From assembly GCF_021026375.1 (NCBI RefSeq), contig NZ_JAJNDB010000007.1:372001-436000 (forward strand): 64,000 bases of DNA, written 5' to 3'. How positions within the stretch are numbered: position 1 is the stretch's first letter; each line of letters opens with the position of its first letter. This document shows, piece by piece, positions 18,570-27,342 of this stretch. The notes below the pieces were generated by a model, which was not told where the DNA came from, searched no databases, and was given only the letters and a program-made list of their open reading frames with translations. This DNA comes from Actinomycetospora endophytica (GTDB lineage Bacteria; Actinomycetota; Actinomycetes; Mycobacteriales; Pseudonocardiaceae). Both the position numbers and the translations under genes were made by a program.

Positions 18570-19379
18570 GTGACCACCACTGAACGCGACCACGGCGCCA
18601 GCCCCCCGATCGCACCGGGGCGCGCCGACATCAAGGCACGCACCCTGCGCCGCGACCGCTGGTGGCTCTCGCCGCTGGTGAATGCGTTGGGCCTGGCGAC
18701 CTTCGTCGTCTACGCGACGATCCGGTCGTTCTGGGGCTCGGCCTACTTCGTGTCCGAGTACCGCTACCTCTCGCCGTTCTACTCGCCGTGCTTCTCGGCG
18801 AGCTGCGTCCCGGGCTCGAGCCACTTCGGGACGTTCCTGCCGGCGTTCCCGCCGTGGATCCCGCTGGCGATCCTGTCGCTGCCGTTCCTGCTCGGCTTCC
18901 GGCTCACCTGCTACTACTACCGGAAGTCCTACTACCGGGCGTTCTGGTCCTCGCCGCCGGCGTGCGCCGTGGCCGAGCCGCACTCGAAGTACTCCGGGGA
19001 GACGCGCTTCCCGCTGATCCTGCAGAACGCGCACCGGTACTTCTTCTATCTCGCGTTCGTCATCTCGGTCATCAACACCTACGACATGATCGTGGCGTTC
19101 GAGACCGGGATCGGGCTCGGGAACATCATCCTGCTGGTGAACGTGGTCGGGCTCTGGCTCTACACCGCCTCGTGCCATTCCTGCCGGCACATCACGGGCG
19201 GGCGGCTCAAGCACTTCTCGAGGCACCCGGTGCGTTACAAGATCTGGACGACGGTCTCGAAGCTGAACACGCGCCACATGCTCTTCGCGTGGATCACCAT
19301 CGGGACGCTGATTCTCACCGACCTCTACATCATGCTCGTCGCGAGCGGCACTATTTCCGACCTGAGGATCGTGAACTGA
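18570..19379 (+). CDS. sdhC: succinate dehydrogenase membrane subunit (cytochrome b-like)
   Basis: Membrane anchor of the succinate:quinone oxidoreductase, 269 residues. GTG 18570 is chosen because GAGGA lies nine bases upstream; an in-frame GTG six bases earlier is too close to it. Five hydrophobic helices are visible, beginning LVNALGLATFVVYATIRSFW and ending FAWITIGTLILTDLYIMLV. Conserved histidines (for example in QNAHRYFFYLAF, SCHSCRHIT and NTRHMLFAW) are suited to haem ligation. This single-subunit type is found in mycobacterial Sdh1-like enzymes. Its TGA overlaps the ATG of sdhA. Confidence 0.9.
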   Translation: MTTTERDHGASPPIAPGRADIKARTLRRDRWWLSPLVNALGLATFVVYATIRSFWGSAYFVSEYRYLSPFYSPCFSASCVPGSSHFGTFLPAFPPWIPLAILSLPFLLGFRLTCYYYRKSYYRAFWSSPPACAVAEPHSKYSGETRFPLILQNAHRYFFYLAFVISVINTYDMIVAFETGIGLGNIILLVNVVGLWLYTASCHSCRHITGGRLKHFSRHPVRYKIWTTVSKLNTRHMLFAWITIGTLILTDLYIMLVASGTISDLRIVN

Positions 19380-21325
19380 TGGCTCCAGGAACCGAGGCGG
19401 CCGGCGCCGCCGGGGGCACCACGCCGGACGTCACCCACCACACCTACGACGTCCTCGTCATCGGGGCCGGGGGTGCCGGGCTGCGCGCGGCCATCGAGGC
19501 CCGCATGCGCGGCAAGCGGGTCGCGATCATCTCGAAGTCGCTGTTCGGCAAGGCGCACACCGTCATGGCCGAGGGCGGCATCGCGGCGTCGATGGGGAAC
19601 GCGAACTCCCGCGACAACTGGGAGGTCCACTTCCGCGACACCATGCGCGGCGGGAAGTTCCTCAACAACTGGCGGATGGCCGAGCTGCACGCCAAGGAAG
19701 CACCGTCGAGGGTGTGGGAGCTGGAGACCTACGGGGCGCTCTTCGACCGGACCGCCGAGGGCAAGATCAGCCAGCGCAACTTCGGCGGGCACCAGTTCCC
19801 GCGCCTGGCCCACGTCGGCGACCGCACCGGCCTGGAGTTGATCCGCACCCTGCAGCAGAAGATCGTCTCGCTGCAGCAGGAGGACCACGCCCGCACCGGC
19901 GACTACGAGTCGGACCTCAAGGTCTTCCACGAGTTCACGGTCACCGAGCTGATCAAGGACGGCGACCGCGTGGCGGGCGCGTTCGGCTACCGGCGCCCGA
20001 CCGGCGAGTACATCTGCTTCCACGCGGCGGCGGTGGTGCTCGCGACCGGCGGCATCGGCAAGTCGTTCAAGGTCACCAGCAACTCCTGGGAGTACACCGG
20101 CGACGGCCACGCGCTGGCGATGCGCGCGGGCGCCACGCTGATCAACATGGAGTTCGTCCAGTTCCACCCCACGGGGATGGTCTGGCCGCCCAGCGTGAAG
20201 GGCATCCTCGTCACCGAGTCGGTCCGCGGTGACGGCGGCGTGCTGCGCAACTCCGAGGGCAAGCGCTTCATGTTCGGCTACATCCCCGAGGTGTTCAAGG
20301 AGCAGTACGCGACCAGCGAGGAGGAGGGCGACCGCTGGTACACCGACGCCGACAACAACCGTCGGCCCCCGGAGCTGCTGCCCCGCGACGAGGTCGCACG
20401 CGCGATCAACAACGAGGTCAAGGAGGGCCGCGGCTCGCCCGCGGGCGGGGTCTTCCTCGACGTCTCGAGCCGGATGCCGGCCGAGACGATCCGCAAACGG
20501 CTGCCGTCGATGTATCACCAGTTCAAGGAGCTGGCCGACGTCGACATCACGGCCGGCCCCATGGAGGTCGGACCGACCTGTCACTACGTGATGGGCGGTG
20601 TCGAGGTCGACCCCGACACCGCGGCCACCTCGGTGCCCGGGCTCTTCGCGGCGGGTGAGGTCGCCGGCGGGATGCACGGCTCGAACCGTCTCGGCGGCAA
20701 CTCGCTGTCCGACCTGCTCGTCTTCGGCTGCCGGGCCGGTGCGGGCGCGGCGGAGTACCTCGACGCGCTCCCGACGGCGCCCGCGATCACCACCGAGGCC
20801 GTCGACTCGGCCCTGGAGGAGTCGGAGCGGCCGTTCACCGTGCAGGGCGACGAGAACGCCTACACGCTCCACCACGAGCTGCAGCAGACGATGAACGACC
20901 TGGTCGGCATCATCCGCCGCGCGGACGAGATGGAGACGGCGCTCAAGCGGCTCGCCGAGCTGACCGATCGCATTCCGCGCGTCGGTGTCGTCGGCGGACG
21001 CGCCTACAACCCGGGATGGCACCTGGCCCTCGACCTGCGCAACATGCTGCTGGTCAGCCAGTGCATCGCACTGGCGGCACTCGAGCGGCAGGAGAGCCGT
21101 GGCGGCCACACCCGCGACGACTACCCGACGATGGACGAGAACTGGCGTCAGCAGCTGCTGGCGCTCACGTTCGCCCCGGACGCCGAGGGTCTGCAGGTGA
21201 AGCTGACCCACCAGGACCAGACGGCGATGCGCTCGGACCTGTTCGACCTCTTCGAGATGGACGAGCTGAAGAAGTACTACACCGGCGACGAGCTCGGCGG
21301 GCACCGCGCGGGCCAGGGAGCGTGA
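19379..21325 (+). CDS. sdhA: succinate dehydrogenase flavoprotein subunit
   Basis: Catalytic subunit oxidising succinate to fumarate, 648 residues. ATG 19379 overlaps the sdhC stop (TGATG). The FAD motif VIGAGGAGLRAAIEAR is near residue 24. The covalent-flavin histidine is in GKAHTVMAEGGIA. Substrate-site segments include QFHPTGMVWP and, later, CHYVMGGVEVD and GGNSLSDLLVFGCRAG. Upstream frames stay open through sdhC but only this start gives a flavoprotein N-terminus. The gene is part of the sdhCAB operon with sdhB three bases downstream. Confidence 0.97.
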   Translation: MAPGTEAAGAAGGTTPDVTHHTYDVLVIGAGGAGLRAAIEARMRGKRVAIISKSLFGKAHTVMAEGGIAASMGNANSRDNWEVHFRDTMRGGKFLNNWRMAELHAKEAPSRVWELETYGALFDRTAEGKISQRNFGGHQFPRLAHVGDRTGLELIRTLQQKIVSLQQEDHARTGDYESDLKVFHEFTVTELIKDGDRVAGAFGYRRPTGEYICFHAAAVVLATGGIGKSFKVTSNSWEYTGDGHALAMRAGATLINMEFVQFHPTGMVWPPSVKGILVTESVRGDGGVLRNSEGKRFMFGYIPEVFKEQYATSEEEGDRWYTDADNNRRPPELLPRDEVARAINNEVKEGRGSPAGGVFLDVSSRMPAETIRKRLPSMYHQFKELADVDITAGPMEVGPTCHYVMGGVEVDPDTAATSVPGLFAAGEVAGGMHGSNRLGGNSLSDLLVFGCRAGAGAAEYLDALPTAPAITTEAVDSALEESERPFTVQGDENAYTLHHELQQTMNDLVGIIRRADEMETALKRLAELTDRIPRVGVVGGRAYNPGWHLALDLRNMLLVSQCIALAALERQESRGGHTRDDYPTMDENWRQQLLALTFAPDAEGLQVKLTHQDQTAMRSDLFDLFEMDELKKYYTGDELGGHRAGQGA

Positions 21326-21327
21326 GC

Positions 21328-22182
21328 ATGGGCTACCAGGCGAAGTTCGAGGTGTGGCGCGGCGACTCCAGCGGCGAGGGCTCACTGCAGCACTTCGACG
21401 TGGACGTCGAGGAGGGCGAGGTCGTGCTGGACATCGTCCACCGGCTGCAGGCGACGCAGGCGGGCGACCTCGCCGTGCGCTGGAACTGCAAGGCGGGCAA
21501 GTGCGGCAGCTGCAGCGCCGAGGTCAACGGCCGGCCGCGGCTGATGTGCATGACGCGGATGTCGACGTTCACCGAGGACGAGACGATCACGATCACGCCG
21601 CTGCGGACGTTCCCGGTCATCCGGGACCTCGTCACCGACGTGGACTTCAACTACGTCAAGGCGCGCGAGATCCCGTCGTTCGCGCCGCCGGAGGATCTGG
21701 AGCCGGGCGAGTACCGGATGACCCAGATCGACGTGGAGCGCTCGCAGGAGTTCCGCAAGTGCATCGAGTGCTACCTGTGCCAGAACACCTGCCACGTGGT
21801 GCGTGACCACGACGAGAACAAGCAGGAGTTCGCCGGGCCGCGCTACCTGATGCGGGTCGCCGAGCTCGACATGCACCCCCTCGACGTCCGCAACCGCAAG
21901 GAGGACGCCCAGGAGGAGCACGGCCTCGGCTTCTGCAACATCACGAAGTGCTGCACCGAGGTGTGCCCCGAGCACATCAAGATCACCGACAACGCACTCA
22001 TCCCGATGAAGGAGCGCGTGGTCGACCGCAAGTACGACCCGCTGGTCTGGCTCGGCAAGAAGATCTTCAAGCGCGAGGAGCTGGAGCAGCGGGACGCCAC
22101 GGGCAAGCTGTCGCTCGACGACGCCGGCCCGGAGAACGGCTCGCCGCTGCCCGCGGACTCGATCGGGCCGATCGGCAGCTGA
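21328..22182 (+). CDS. sdhB: succinate dehydrogenase iron-sulfur subunit
   Basis: Electron-transfer subunit with three iron-sulfur clusters, 284 residues from ATG 21328. The [2Fe-2S] ligands are Cys 54, 59, 62 and 74 ([10 protein letters not shown] ... MC). The ferredoxin-like half has Cys 145, 148, 151 and 155 ([11 protein letters not shown]) and Cys 203, 208, 209 and 213 ([11 protein letters not shown]), arranged for the [4Fe-4S] and [3Fe-4S] clusters. The roughly 30 C-terminal residues are an actinobacterial extension. A strong hairpin follows 18 bases after the stop and closes the operon. Confidence 0.97.
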   Translation: MGYQAKFEVWRGDSSGEGSLQHFDVDVEEGEVVLDIVHRLQATQAGDLAVRWNCKAGKCGSCSAEVNGRPRLMCMTRMSTFTEDETITITPLRTFPVIRDLVTDVDFNYVKAREIPSFAPPEDLEPGEYRMTQIDVERSQEFRKCIECYLCQNTCHVVRDHDENKQEFAGPRYLMRVAELDMHPLDVRNRKEDAQEEHGLGFCNITKCCTEVCPEHIKITDNALIPMKERVVDRKYDPLVWLGKKIFKREELEQRDATGKLSLDDAGPENGSPLPADSIGPIGS

Positions 22183-22200
22183 GCGGTACCGGCGCGAACT

Positions 22201-22243
22201 GAAGGGCACCTTCGGCCACCCGGTGTGGTCGGAGGTGCCCTTC
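22201..22243. terminator. sdh operon terminator hairpin; copy 1 of a dispersed palindromic repeat
   Basis: GAAGGGCACCT (22201-22211) pairs perfectly with AGGTGCCCTTC (22233-22243), with further pairing in the loop. No U-tract follows, as usual in actinobacteria. The 14-mer GAAGGGCACCTTCG recurs at 24303, after the miaB operon. Confidence 0.7.
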
Positions 22244-22279
22244 GTATCGTGGCAGGTCGGGGGCCTATTCTGGGTCGTG

Positions 22280-23809
22280 ATGACCGCTGCAGGCCCCCGC
22301 ACCTTCGCCATCCGCACCCACGGGTGTCAGATGAACGTGCACGACTCCGAGCGTCTCGCCGGGGTGCTCGTCGAGGCCGGGTGGGAGCCCGCGCCGAGCG
22401 ACGGGGCCCCCGAGGACGCCGACCTCGTCGTGTTCAACACCTGCGCGGTCCGCGAGAACGCCGACAACAAGCTCTACGGCCAGCTCGGACGCCTCGCTCC
22501 GAGCAAGGCCGCCCGCCCCGACCAGCAGATCGCCGTGGGCGGGTGCCTCGCGCAGAAGGACCGTGCGACGGTCACGAAGAAGGCCCCGTGGGTCGACGTG
22601 GTGTTCGGTACCCACAACGTCGGGTCGCTGCCGGCGCTGCTCGAGCGGGCGCGGCACAACGGCGAGGCCCAGGTCGAGATCCTCGAGGCCCTCGAGACGT
22701 TCCCGTCGCACCTGCCCGCGCGGCGGGACTCCGCCTACTCGGGTTGGGTGTCGATCTCCGTCGGGTGCAACAACACGTGCACCTTCTGCATCGTCCCCTC
22801 GCTGCGCGGCAAGGAGGTCGACCGGCGGCCGGGGGAGATCCTCGGCGAGGTCGAGGCCCTGGTCGCCGAGGGCGTGCTCGAGGTGACGTTGCTCGGGCAG
22901 AACGTGAACGCGTACGGCGTGGGCTTCGAGGACCGGGCGACCGGCCGGACCGCGTTCGCCGACCTGCTGCGCGCGTGCGGCGAGGTCGAGGGCCTGGAGC
23001 GGGTGCGCTTCACGAGCCCACACCCGCGTGACTTCACGTCCGATGTCATCACCGCCATGGCCGAGACGCCGAACGTGTGCCCGCAGTTGCACATGCCGCT
23101 CCAGTCCGGGTCGGACCGCGTCCTCAAGGCGATGCGCCGCTCCTACCGCGCGCGGCGCTACCTCGACATCGTCGCCGAGGTCCGGGAGGCGATGCCCGAC
23201 GCGGCGCTGACCACGGACATCATCGTCGGCTTCCCCGGCGAGACCGAGGAGGACTTCGCCGAGACGCTGCGCGTCGTCGAGGAGTCCAGGTTCTCGCAGG
23301 CCTTCACCTTCCAGTACTCGCCGCGGCCCGGCACCCCGGCGGCGTCCCTGCCGGACCAGGTGCCGAAGGCGGTCGTGCAGGAGCGCTACGACCGGCTGGT
23401 CGCGCTCCAGGAGGAGATGTCCCTGGCGGGCAACCGGGAGCAGGTCGGGCGCGACCTCGAACTGCTCGTCTCGACGGGCGAGGGCCGCAAGGACACCGCG
23501 ACCCGCCGGATGAGCGGGCGCGCCCGCGACGGCCGCTTGGTGCACTTCACGCCGACGGGGGGCGCCCTCGACGGCGAGGTCCGTCCCGGCGACCTCGTCA
23601 CGGTCCGCGCCACCTACGGCGCGCCGCACCACGTCGTCGCCGACGGCGACGTCCTGCACCACCGCCGGACGCGGGCGGGCGACGCCCACGAGGCGGGTAC
23701 GCGCCCGACGACGCCGCGGGTCGGGCTGGGGCTGCCGTCGATCGGTCGGCCGGAGCCGCGGCCGGAACCCGTGTCGGCGGCCTGCGGGGTGGGGAGTCCC
23801 GACGCATGA
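22280..23809 (+). CDS. miaB: tRNA-2-methylthio-N6-dimethylallyladenosine synthase MiaB
   Basis: Radical-SAM methylthiotransferase that modifies A37 of tRNAs already prenylated by MiaA, whose gene is 8 kb downstream. 509 residues from ATG 22280 (an in-frame GTG sits directly before). The N-terminal UPF0004 domain carries [12 protein letters not shown] with Cys 16 and a second cluster ligand in [12 protein letters not shown]. The radical-SAM triad is Cys 163, 167 and 170 (GCNNTCTFC). A TRAM domain ends near residue 455. The last 50 residues are a Pro/Arg-rich tail. TATTCT at 22266-22271 could start a leaderless transcript. Confidence 0.96.
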   Translation: MTAAGPRTFAIRTHGCQMNVHDSERLAGVLVEAGWEPAPSDGAPEDADLVVFNTCAVRENADNKLYGQLGRLAPSKAARPDQQIAVGGCLAQKDRATVTKKAPWVDVVFGTHNVGSLPALLERARHNGEAQVEILEALETFPSHLPARRDSAYSGWVSISVGCNNTCTFCIVPSLRGKEVDRRPGEILGEVEALVAEGVLEVTLLGQNVNAYGVGFEDRATGRTAFADLLRACGEVEGLERVRFTSPHPRDFTSDVITAMAETPNVCPQLHMPLQSGSDRVLKAMRRSYRARRYLDIVAEVREAMPDAALTTDIIVGFPGETEEDFAETLRVVEESRFSQAFTFQYSPRPGTPAASLPDQVPKAVVQERYDRLVALQEEMSLAGNREQVGRDLELLVSTGEGRKDTATRRMSGRARDGRLVHFTPTGGALDGEVRPGDLVTVRATYGAPHHVVADGDVLHHRRTRAGDAHEAGTRPTTPRVGLGLPSIGRPEPRPEPVSAACGVGSPDA

Positions 23810-24270
23810 CCCGTCCCAACCCGTTCGACGAGCCCGTCGGTCCCGTCACGGCCGAACCGCAGCGCCCCGCGATCTCGCGCGAGGTCGACTTCGGGCCGAA
23901 GGTCCTGGTCGCGGCGGTCGCGATCCTCGTGCTGCTGGTCGCCGCGATCCTGCCGTGGACCGCGCAGGGCGCCACCGGCTGGCAGGTCGTACTCGGCGCC
24001 CCGGGCGTCTCCGTGCTCCCGCGCCTCTTCTCGATCTTCGCGCTGGTGTTCGGGGTCGCGGCGTCGGCGGCGGCGGTGATGACGCGGCGCTGGGTGGTCG
24101 TGTTCGTGACGGCGGCCGGCTGTTGCGTCTCCTCGGTGACCGGGCTCTGGGCGATCTGGTCGCAGAACACGGTGCCGGGCAACGGGCCGGGGTTCGGCCT
24201 GGTGCTCGCGCTGATCGCCGTCGTCGTGCTCGCCGGTCGGTGGGCCGGCTGGGCGTTCTCCCGCGACTGA
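23806..24270 (+). CDS. four-helix membrane protein coupled to miaB
   Basis: 154-residue membrane protein whose ATG overlaps the miaB stop (ATGA), so translation is coupled. A proline-rich cytoplasmic N-terminus of about 35 residues is followed by four hydrophobic helices: [57 protein letters not shown] and [16 protein letters not shown]. Position and topology match mycobacterial Rv2732c, the unnamed membrane protein next to miaB. Function is unknown; the conserved coupling suggests a link to tRNA modification or simple co-expression. Confidence 0.82.
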   Translation: MTRPNPFDEPVGPVTAEPQRPAISREVDFGPKVLVAAVAILVLLVAAILPWTAQGATGWQVVLGAPGVSVLPRLFSIFALVFGVAASAAAVMTRRWVVVFVTAAGCCVSSVTGLWAIWSQNTVPGNGPGFGLVLALIAVVVLAGRWAGWAFSRD

Positions 24271-24300
24271 ACGGCCCAACGACCTGATCACGCCCTCTGC

Positions 24301-24347
24301 GCGAAGGGCACCTTCGATCGAATAGATCGACCGAAGGTGCCCCTCGC
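24301..24347. repeat. long imperfect hairpin; copy 2 of the dispersed palindromic repeat
   Basis: Two 21-base arms (24301-24321 and 24327-24347) pair with two mismatches around a 5-base loop. The left arm contains GAAGGGCACCTTCG, as at 22201. The right arm continues into CTCGCTCAGAAC, shared with position 51245. It can act as the terminator of the miaB operon. Confidence 0.7.
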
Positions 24348-24390
24348 TCAGAACGGGGTTCGTCCGCTCCGAACCGACTCTTCGTCGGCG

Positions 24391-24419
24391 TTGACGGATT
24401 GTTGAACGATCCCTACGTT
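24391..24419 (+). promoter_or_regulatory. promoter with operator in its spacer (5-oxoproline operon)
   Basis: TTGACG (24391-24396) and TACGTT (24414-24419) are separated by exactly 17 bases. The spacer holds a near-perfect inverted repeat, GGATTGTT-G-AACGATCC (24396-24412, one mismatch), of the kind used by GntR or IclR repressors. A repressor there would block RNA polymerase and hence the transporter-pxpBC operon. Confidence 0.65.
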
Positions 24420-24507
24420 GGACGAACTCTGCGGGGATGCCCGATCGGTGCGACGACGTCCGGCCCGGTGCCCCTGCCGCACGAGCGAGGCCTGCAGGGA
24501 GGCCCCC

Positions 24508-25797
24508 ATGACCGACGTCCCGGAGAAGAATCCCGAGCCCGACACCGAGCGAGCGCCCGACACGGAGCCAGCGCCCGACGCCGAGCGACGGCCCGAGCGC
24601 CCGACGGTGAACGTGAAGCGGTCCGTCGCCGTCGCCGGCGCGATGTTCCTCATGGCCATGTCCGCGGCCGGGCCGGGCTTCATCTCGCAGACCGGCACCT
24701 TCACCGCGAAGTACGGCCCCTCGTTCGCCGCGGCGATCGTCGCGAGCGTCCTGATCGACCTGGCGATCCAGCTCAACGTCTGGCGGGTCGTCGGTCTCTC
24801 CGGCCTGCGCGCCCAGGACCTGGCCAACCGCGTCGTCCCGTACTCGGGGCACGTCCTGGCGTTCCTCGTGGTGGTCGGCGGGCTGGTGTTCGGCATCGGC
24901 AACATCAGCGCCGCGGGCCTCGGCCTGCAGGACGCGACCGGCATCGACCTCCGCTACGGCGCCGTGGTCAGCGCCGTCATCGCGATCGTGATCTTCAACT
25001 ACCGCGCGCTCGAGGGCACCGTCGACCGCGCGGTGATCGGCCTCGGCGTCCTCAAGATCGCCCTCATCGCGATCGTCGCGGTGATCACGGCACCGCCGGT
25101 GGGCCAGGCCGCGCTGCGGACGGTCGCGCCGGTCGGACTCGACTTCCTGCCGGTCCTCACGCTGATCGGCGGCACCGTCGGCGGCTACATCACCTACGCG
25201 GGCGCGCACCGGCTCATCGAGTCCGGGACGACCGGCCCGGAGAACCTGCGCACGATCACCCGCGGCTCGATCAACGGCATCCTCGTCACCGGGGTGCTGC
25301 GCGTCCTGCTGTTCCTCGGCATCCTCGGGGCGGTCGCCGCGGGCGCGCAGCTCTCGAAGACCGACCCGGCGGGCTCGGCGTTCGCGTTCGCGCTCGGACC
25401 GGTCGGGCTGCACCTGTTCGGCGTCGTGCTCTGGACGGCCGGGATGACGAGCACGATCGGCGCGTCGTTCACCTCGGCGTCGTTCCTGCGGACCCTCTCG
25501 CCGACGGTCGACCGGCGCTTCAACCTCACGATCTCCGCGTTCGTCGCGGTGTGCACCATCGCGTTCCTGGTGATCGGCCAGGCGCCGTCCTCGCTGCTGG
25601 TCTTCGCCGGCGCCTTCAACGGGCTGATCCTGCCGTTCGGGCTCGGCCTCCTGCTCTGGATCGCCTGGCGGCGGCGCGACCTGCTCGCCGGGGTCCGCCA
25701 GCCGGTCTGGCTGCTGATCATCGGGGTCGCGGCCTTCGCGTTCACCGTCTACGCCGGAGTCGAGTCGGTCGCCGCGATCCCGGCGATCTTCCGGTGA
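24508..25797 (+). CDS. NRAMP-related transporter, YcsG-like (putative 5-oxoproline permease)
   Basis: Integral membrane transporter of 429 residues, from ATG 24508 with GGGAGG nearby. A charged Pro/Glu-rich N-terminus (35 residues) precedes about eleven helices. The first helix reads SAAGPGFISQTGTFTAKYG; the metal-binding DPGN of true NRAMP metal importers is absent there. This matches the YcsG branch, which sits beside kipI/kipA (pxpB/pxpC) in Bacillus. Since pxpB and pxpC follow directly, I infer import of 5-oxoproline (pyroglutamate) or a related small amide rather than a metal. It is the first gene of the operon, controlled by the promoter at 24391. Confidence 0.8.
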   Translation: MTDVPEKNPEPDTERAPDTEPAPDAERRPERPTVNVKRSVAVAGAMFLMAMSAAGPGFISQTGTFTAKYGPSFAAAIVASVLIDLAIQLNVWRVVGLSGLRAQDLANRVVPYSGHVLAFLVVVGGLVFGIGNISAAGLGLQDATGIDLRYGAVVSAVIAIVIFNYRALEGTVDRAVIGLGVLKIALIAIVAVITAPPVGQAALRTVAPVGLDFLPVLTLIGGTVGGYITYAGAHRLIESGTTGPENLRTITRGSINGILVTGVLRVLLFLGILGAVAAGAQLSKTDPAGSAFAFALGPVGLHLFGVVLWTAGMTSTIGASFTSASFLRTLSPTVDRRFNLTISAFVAVCTIAFLVIGQAPSSLLVFAGAFNGLILPFGLGLLLWIAWRRRDLLAGVRQPVWLLIIGVAAFAFTVYAGVESVAAIPAIFR

Positions 25798-25816
25798 GCG
25801 CGGGCACCCGCGCAGG

Positions 25817-26446
25817 ATGGGCACCGTGACCCGCACCGTGCGGCCCTGTGGCGACACCGGCCTGCTCGTCGAGCTGGACACGCTCCCCGAGGTCCTCGCG
25901 CTGCACGCGGCGCTGGCCGCGGCTCCGCCCGACGGCGTCGTCGACCTCGTCCCGGCGGCGCGCACCGTGCTGCTGCGGGTGCGTTCCGCCGCCGACCTGG
26001 CCACGGTCGCCGACGACGTGCGCACCCGCGAGCCGGCGTCCACCGCGGACCGGGAGACGGACGGCGAGGTCACCGAGATCGCCGTGACCTACGACGGCGA
26101 GGACCTCGACGACGTCGTCGCGCACACCGGCCTGGCCCGCGAGGAGGTCGTCGCCGCCCACACCGGCCAGGTCTGGACGGTCGCGTTCGCCGGGTTCACG
26201 CCGGGCTTCGGGTACCTGGCGAGCGACGGCGACGACCGGCTGCACGTGCCCCGACGGTCGTCGTCGCGCACCCGGGTCCCGGCCGGCGCCGTCGGGCTGG
26301 CGGGCGAGTTCAGCGGCATCTACCCGCGCGAGTCGCCCGGGGGGTGGCAGCTCATCGGCCGCACCGACCACGTGCTGTGGGACCTCGACCGCGATCCGCC
26401 GGCCGTCCTCGTGCCGGGCGCCCGGATCCGTTTCCGGGCCACATGA
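25817..26446 (+). CDS. pxpB: 5-oxoprolinase subunit PxpB
   Basis: One subunit of the ATP-dependent prokaryotic 5-oxoprolinase, which opens 5-oxoproline to glutamate; formerly called KipI or allophanate hydrolase subunit 1. 209 residues. The cyclophilin-like signature FAGFTPGFGYL and the segment RTRVPAGAVGLAGEFSGIYP are present. It starts 20 bases after the transporter and its stop overlaps the pxpC start (ATGA). The third subunit gene, pxpA, is not in the window. Confidence 0.93.
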   Translation: MGTVTRTVRPCGDTGLLVELDTLPEVLALHAALAAAPPDGVVDLVPAARTVLLRVRSAADLATVADDVRTREPASTADRETDGEVTEIAVTYDGEDLDDVVAHTGLAREEVVAAHTGQVWTVAFAGFTPGFGYLASDGDDRLHVPRRSSSRTRVPAGAVGLAGEFSGIYPRESPGGWQLIGRTDHVLWDLDRDPPAVLVPGARIRFRAT

Positions 26447-27327
26447 ACCGTCTGACGGTCACCGCGACCGGCCCGCTGACGACGATCCAGGACGTCACCG
26501 GCCGCCCGGGCCGCGCCGACCTCGGGGTCGGAGTGTCCGGCGCGGCCGACCGCGCGGCGCTGCGGCTGGCGAACCGGCTCGTCGGGAACGACGAGGGCGC
26601 GGCGGGCCTGGAGGCCACGCTCGGCGGGCTGGCGTTCCGGGTGACGACGACGAGCCTGGTCGCCGTGACCGGGGCGCCGGCGCCGGTGCGGATCGGCGGC
26701 CGCCCCGGTGATCTGCACCGGGCCGTCGTCGTGCCGGCCGGGTCGAAGGTCCGGTTGGGGACGCCGTCGTGCGGGCTGCGCTCCTACGTCGCGGTCCGCG
26801 GTGGGCTCGCGGTCGACCCCGTCCTGGGCAGCCGGGCCACGGACACGGTCGCCGGGCTCGGTCCACCGGTCGTCGCGACCGGGGACGAGCTGCCGGTGGG
26901 ACCGCCGCCGTCGTCGCCGGTGCCCGCGGTCGACGTCGCGCCCGAGGCCACGGGAGCGACGCTGCGGGTGGTGCTCGGCCCGCGCCACGACTGGTTCGCC
27001 GACGACGCCGTCGCCGCGTTCCTGCGCACGACGTGGACGGTGACCGACGACGCGAACCGGGTCGGGTTCCGGCTCGACGGCCCGGAGCTGACGCGCGCCC
27101 CCGGGCACGGGGGTGCCGAGCTGCCCAGCGAAGGCGTGATCCGGGGGAGCGTGCAGGTGCCGCCGTCGGGTCGTCCTACGGTGTTCCTGGCTGATCATCC
27201 GGTGACCGGTGGCTACCCGGTGATCGGCGTCGTGCTCGACGCGGACACCGACCGGGCGGGTCAGCTGCGGCCCGGGTCGGCGGTGCGGTTCCGGCGGGTG
27301 TCCGTGCCGCCGGTGGGACGGACCTGA
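26443..27327 (+). CDS. pxpC: 5-oxoprolinase subunit PxpC
   Basis: Partner of PxpB (KipA / biotin-dependent carboxyltransferase-like family), 294 residues starting at ATG 26443 within the pxpB stop. Typical segments are GPLTTIQDVTGRPGRADLGV, SGAADRAALRLANRLVGN and, near the end, HPVTGGYPVIGVVLDADTD. Together PxpB and PxpC form the cyclase-like part of 5-oxoprolinase. Translational coupling keeps them in equal amounts. The operon ends here, since the next gene starts with its own strong ribosome site. Confidence 0.93.
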   Translation: MNRLTVTATGPLTTIQDVTGRPGRADLGVGVSGAADRAALRLANRLVGNDEGAAGLEATLGGLAFRVTTTSLVAVTGAPAPVRIGGRPGDLHRAVVVPAGSKVRLGTPSCGLRSYVAVRGGLAVDPVLGSRATDTVAGLGPPVVATGDELPVGPPPSSPVPAVDVAPEATGATLRVVLGPRHDWFADDAVAAFLRTTWTVTDDANRVGFRLDGPELTRAPGHGGAELPSEGVIRGSVQVPPSGRPTVFLADHPVTGGYPVIGVVLDADTDRAGQLRPGSAVRFRRVSVPPVGRT

Positions 27328-27342
27328 TCGAGGAGGTACGGG

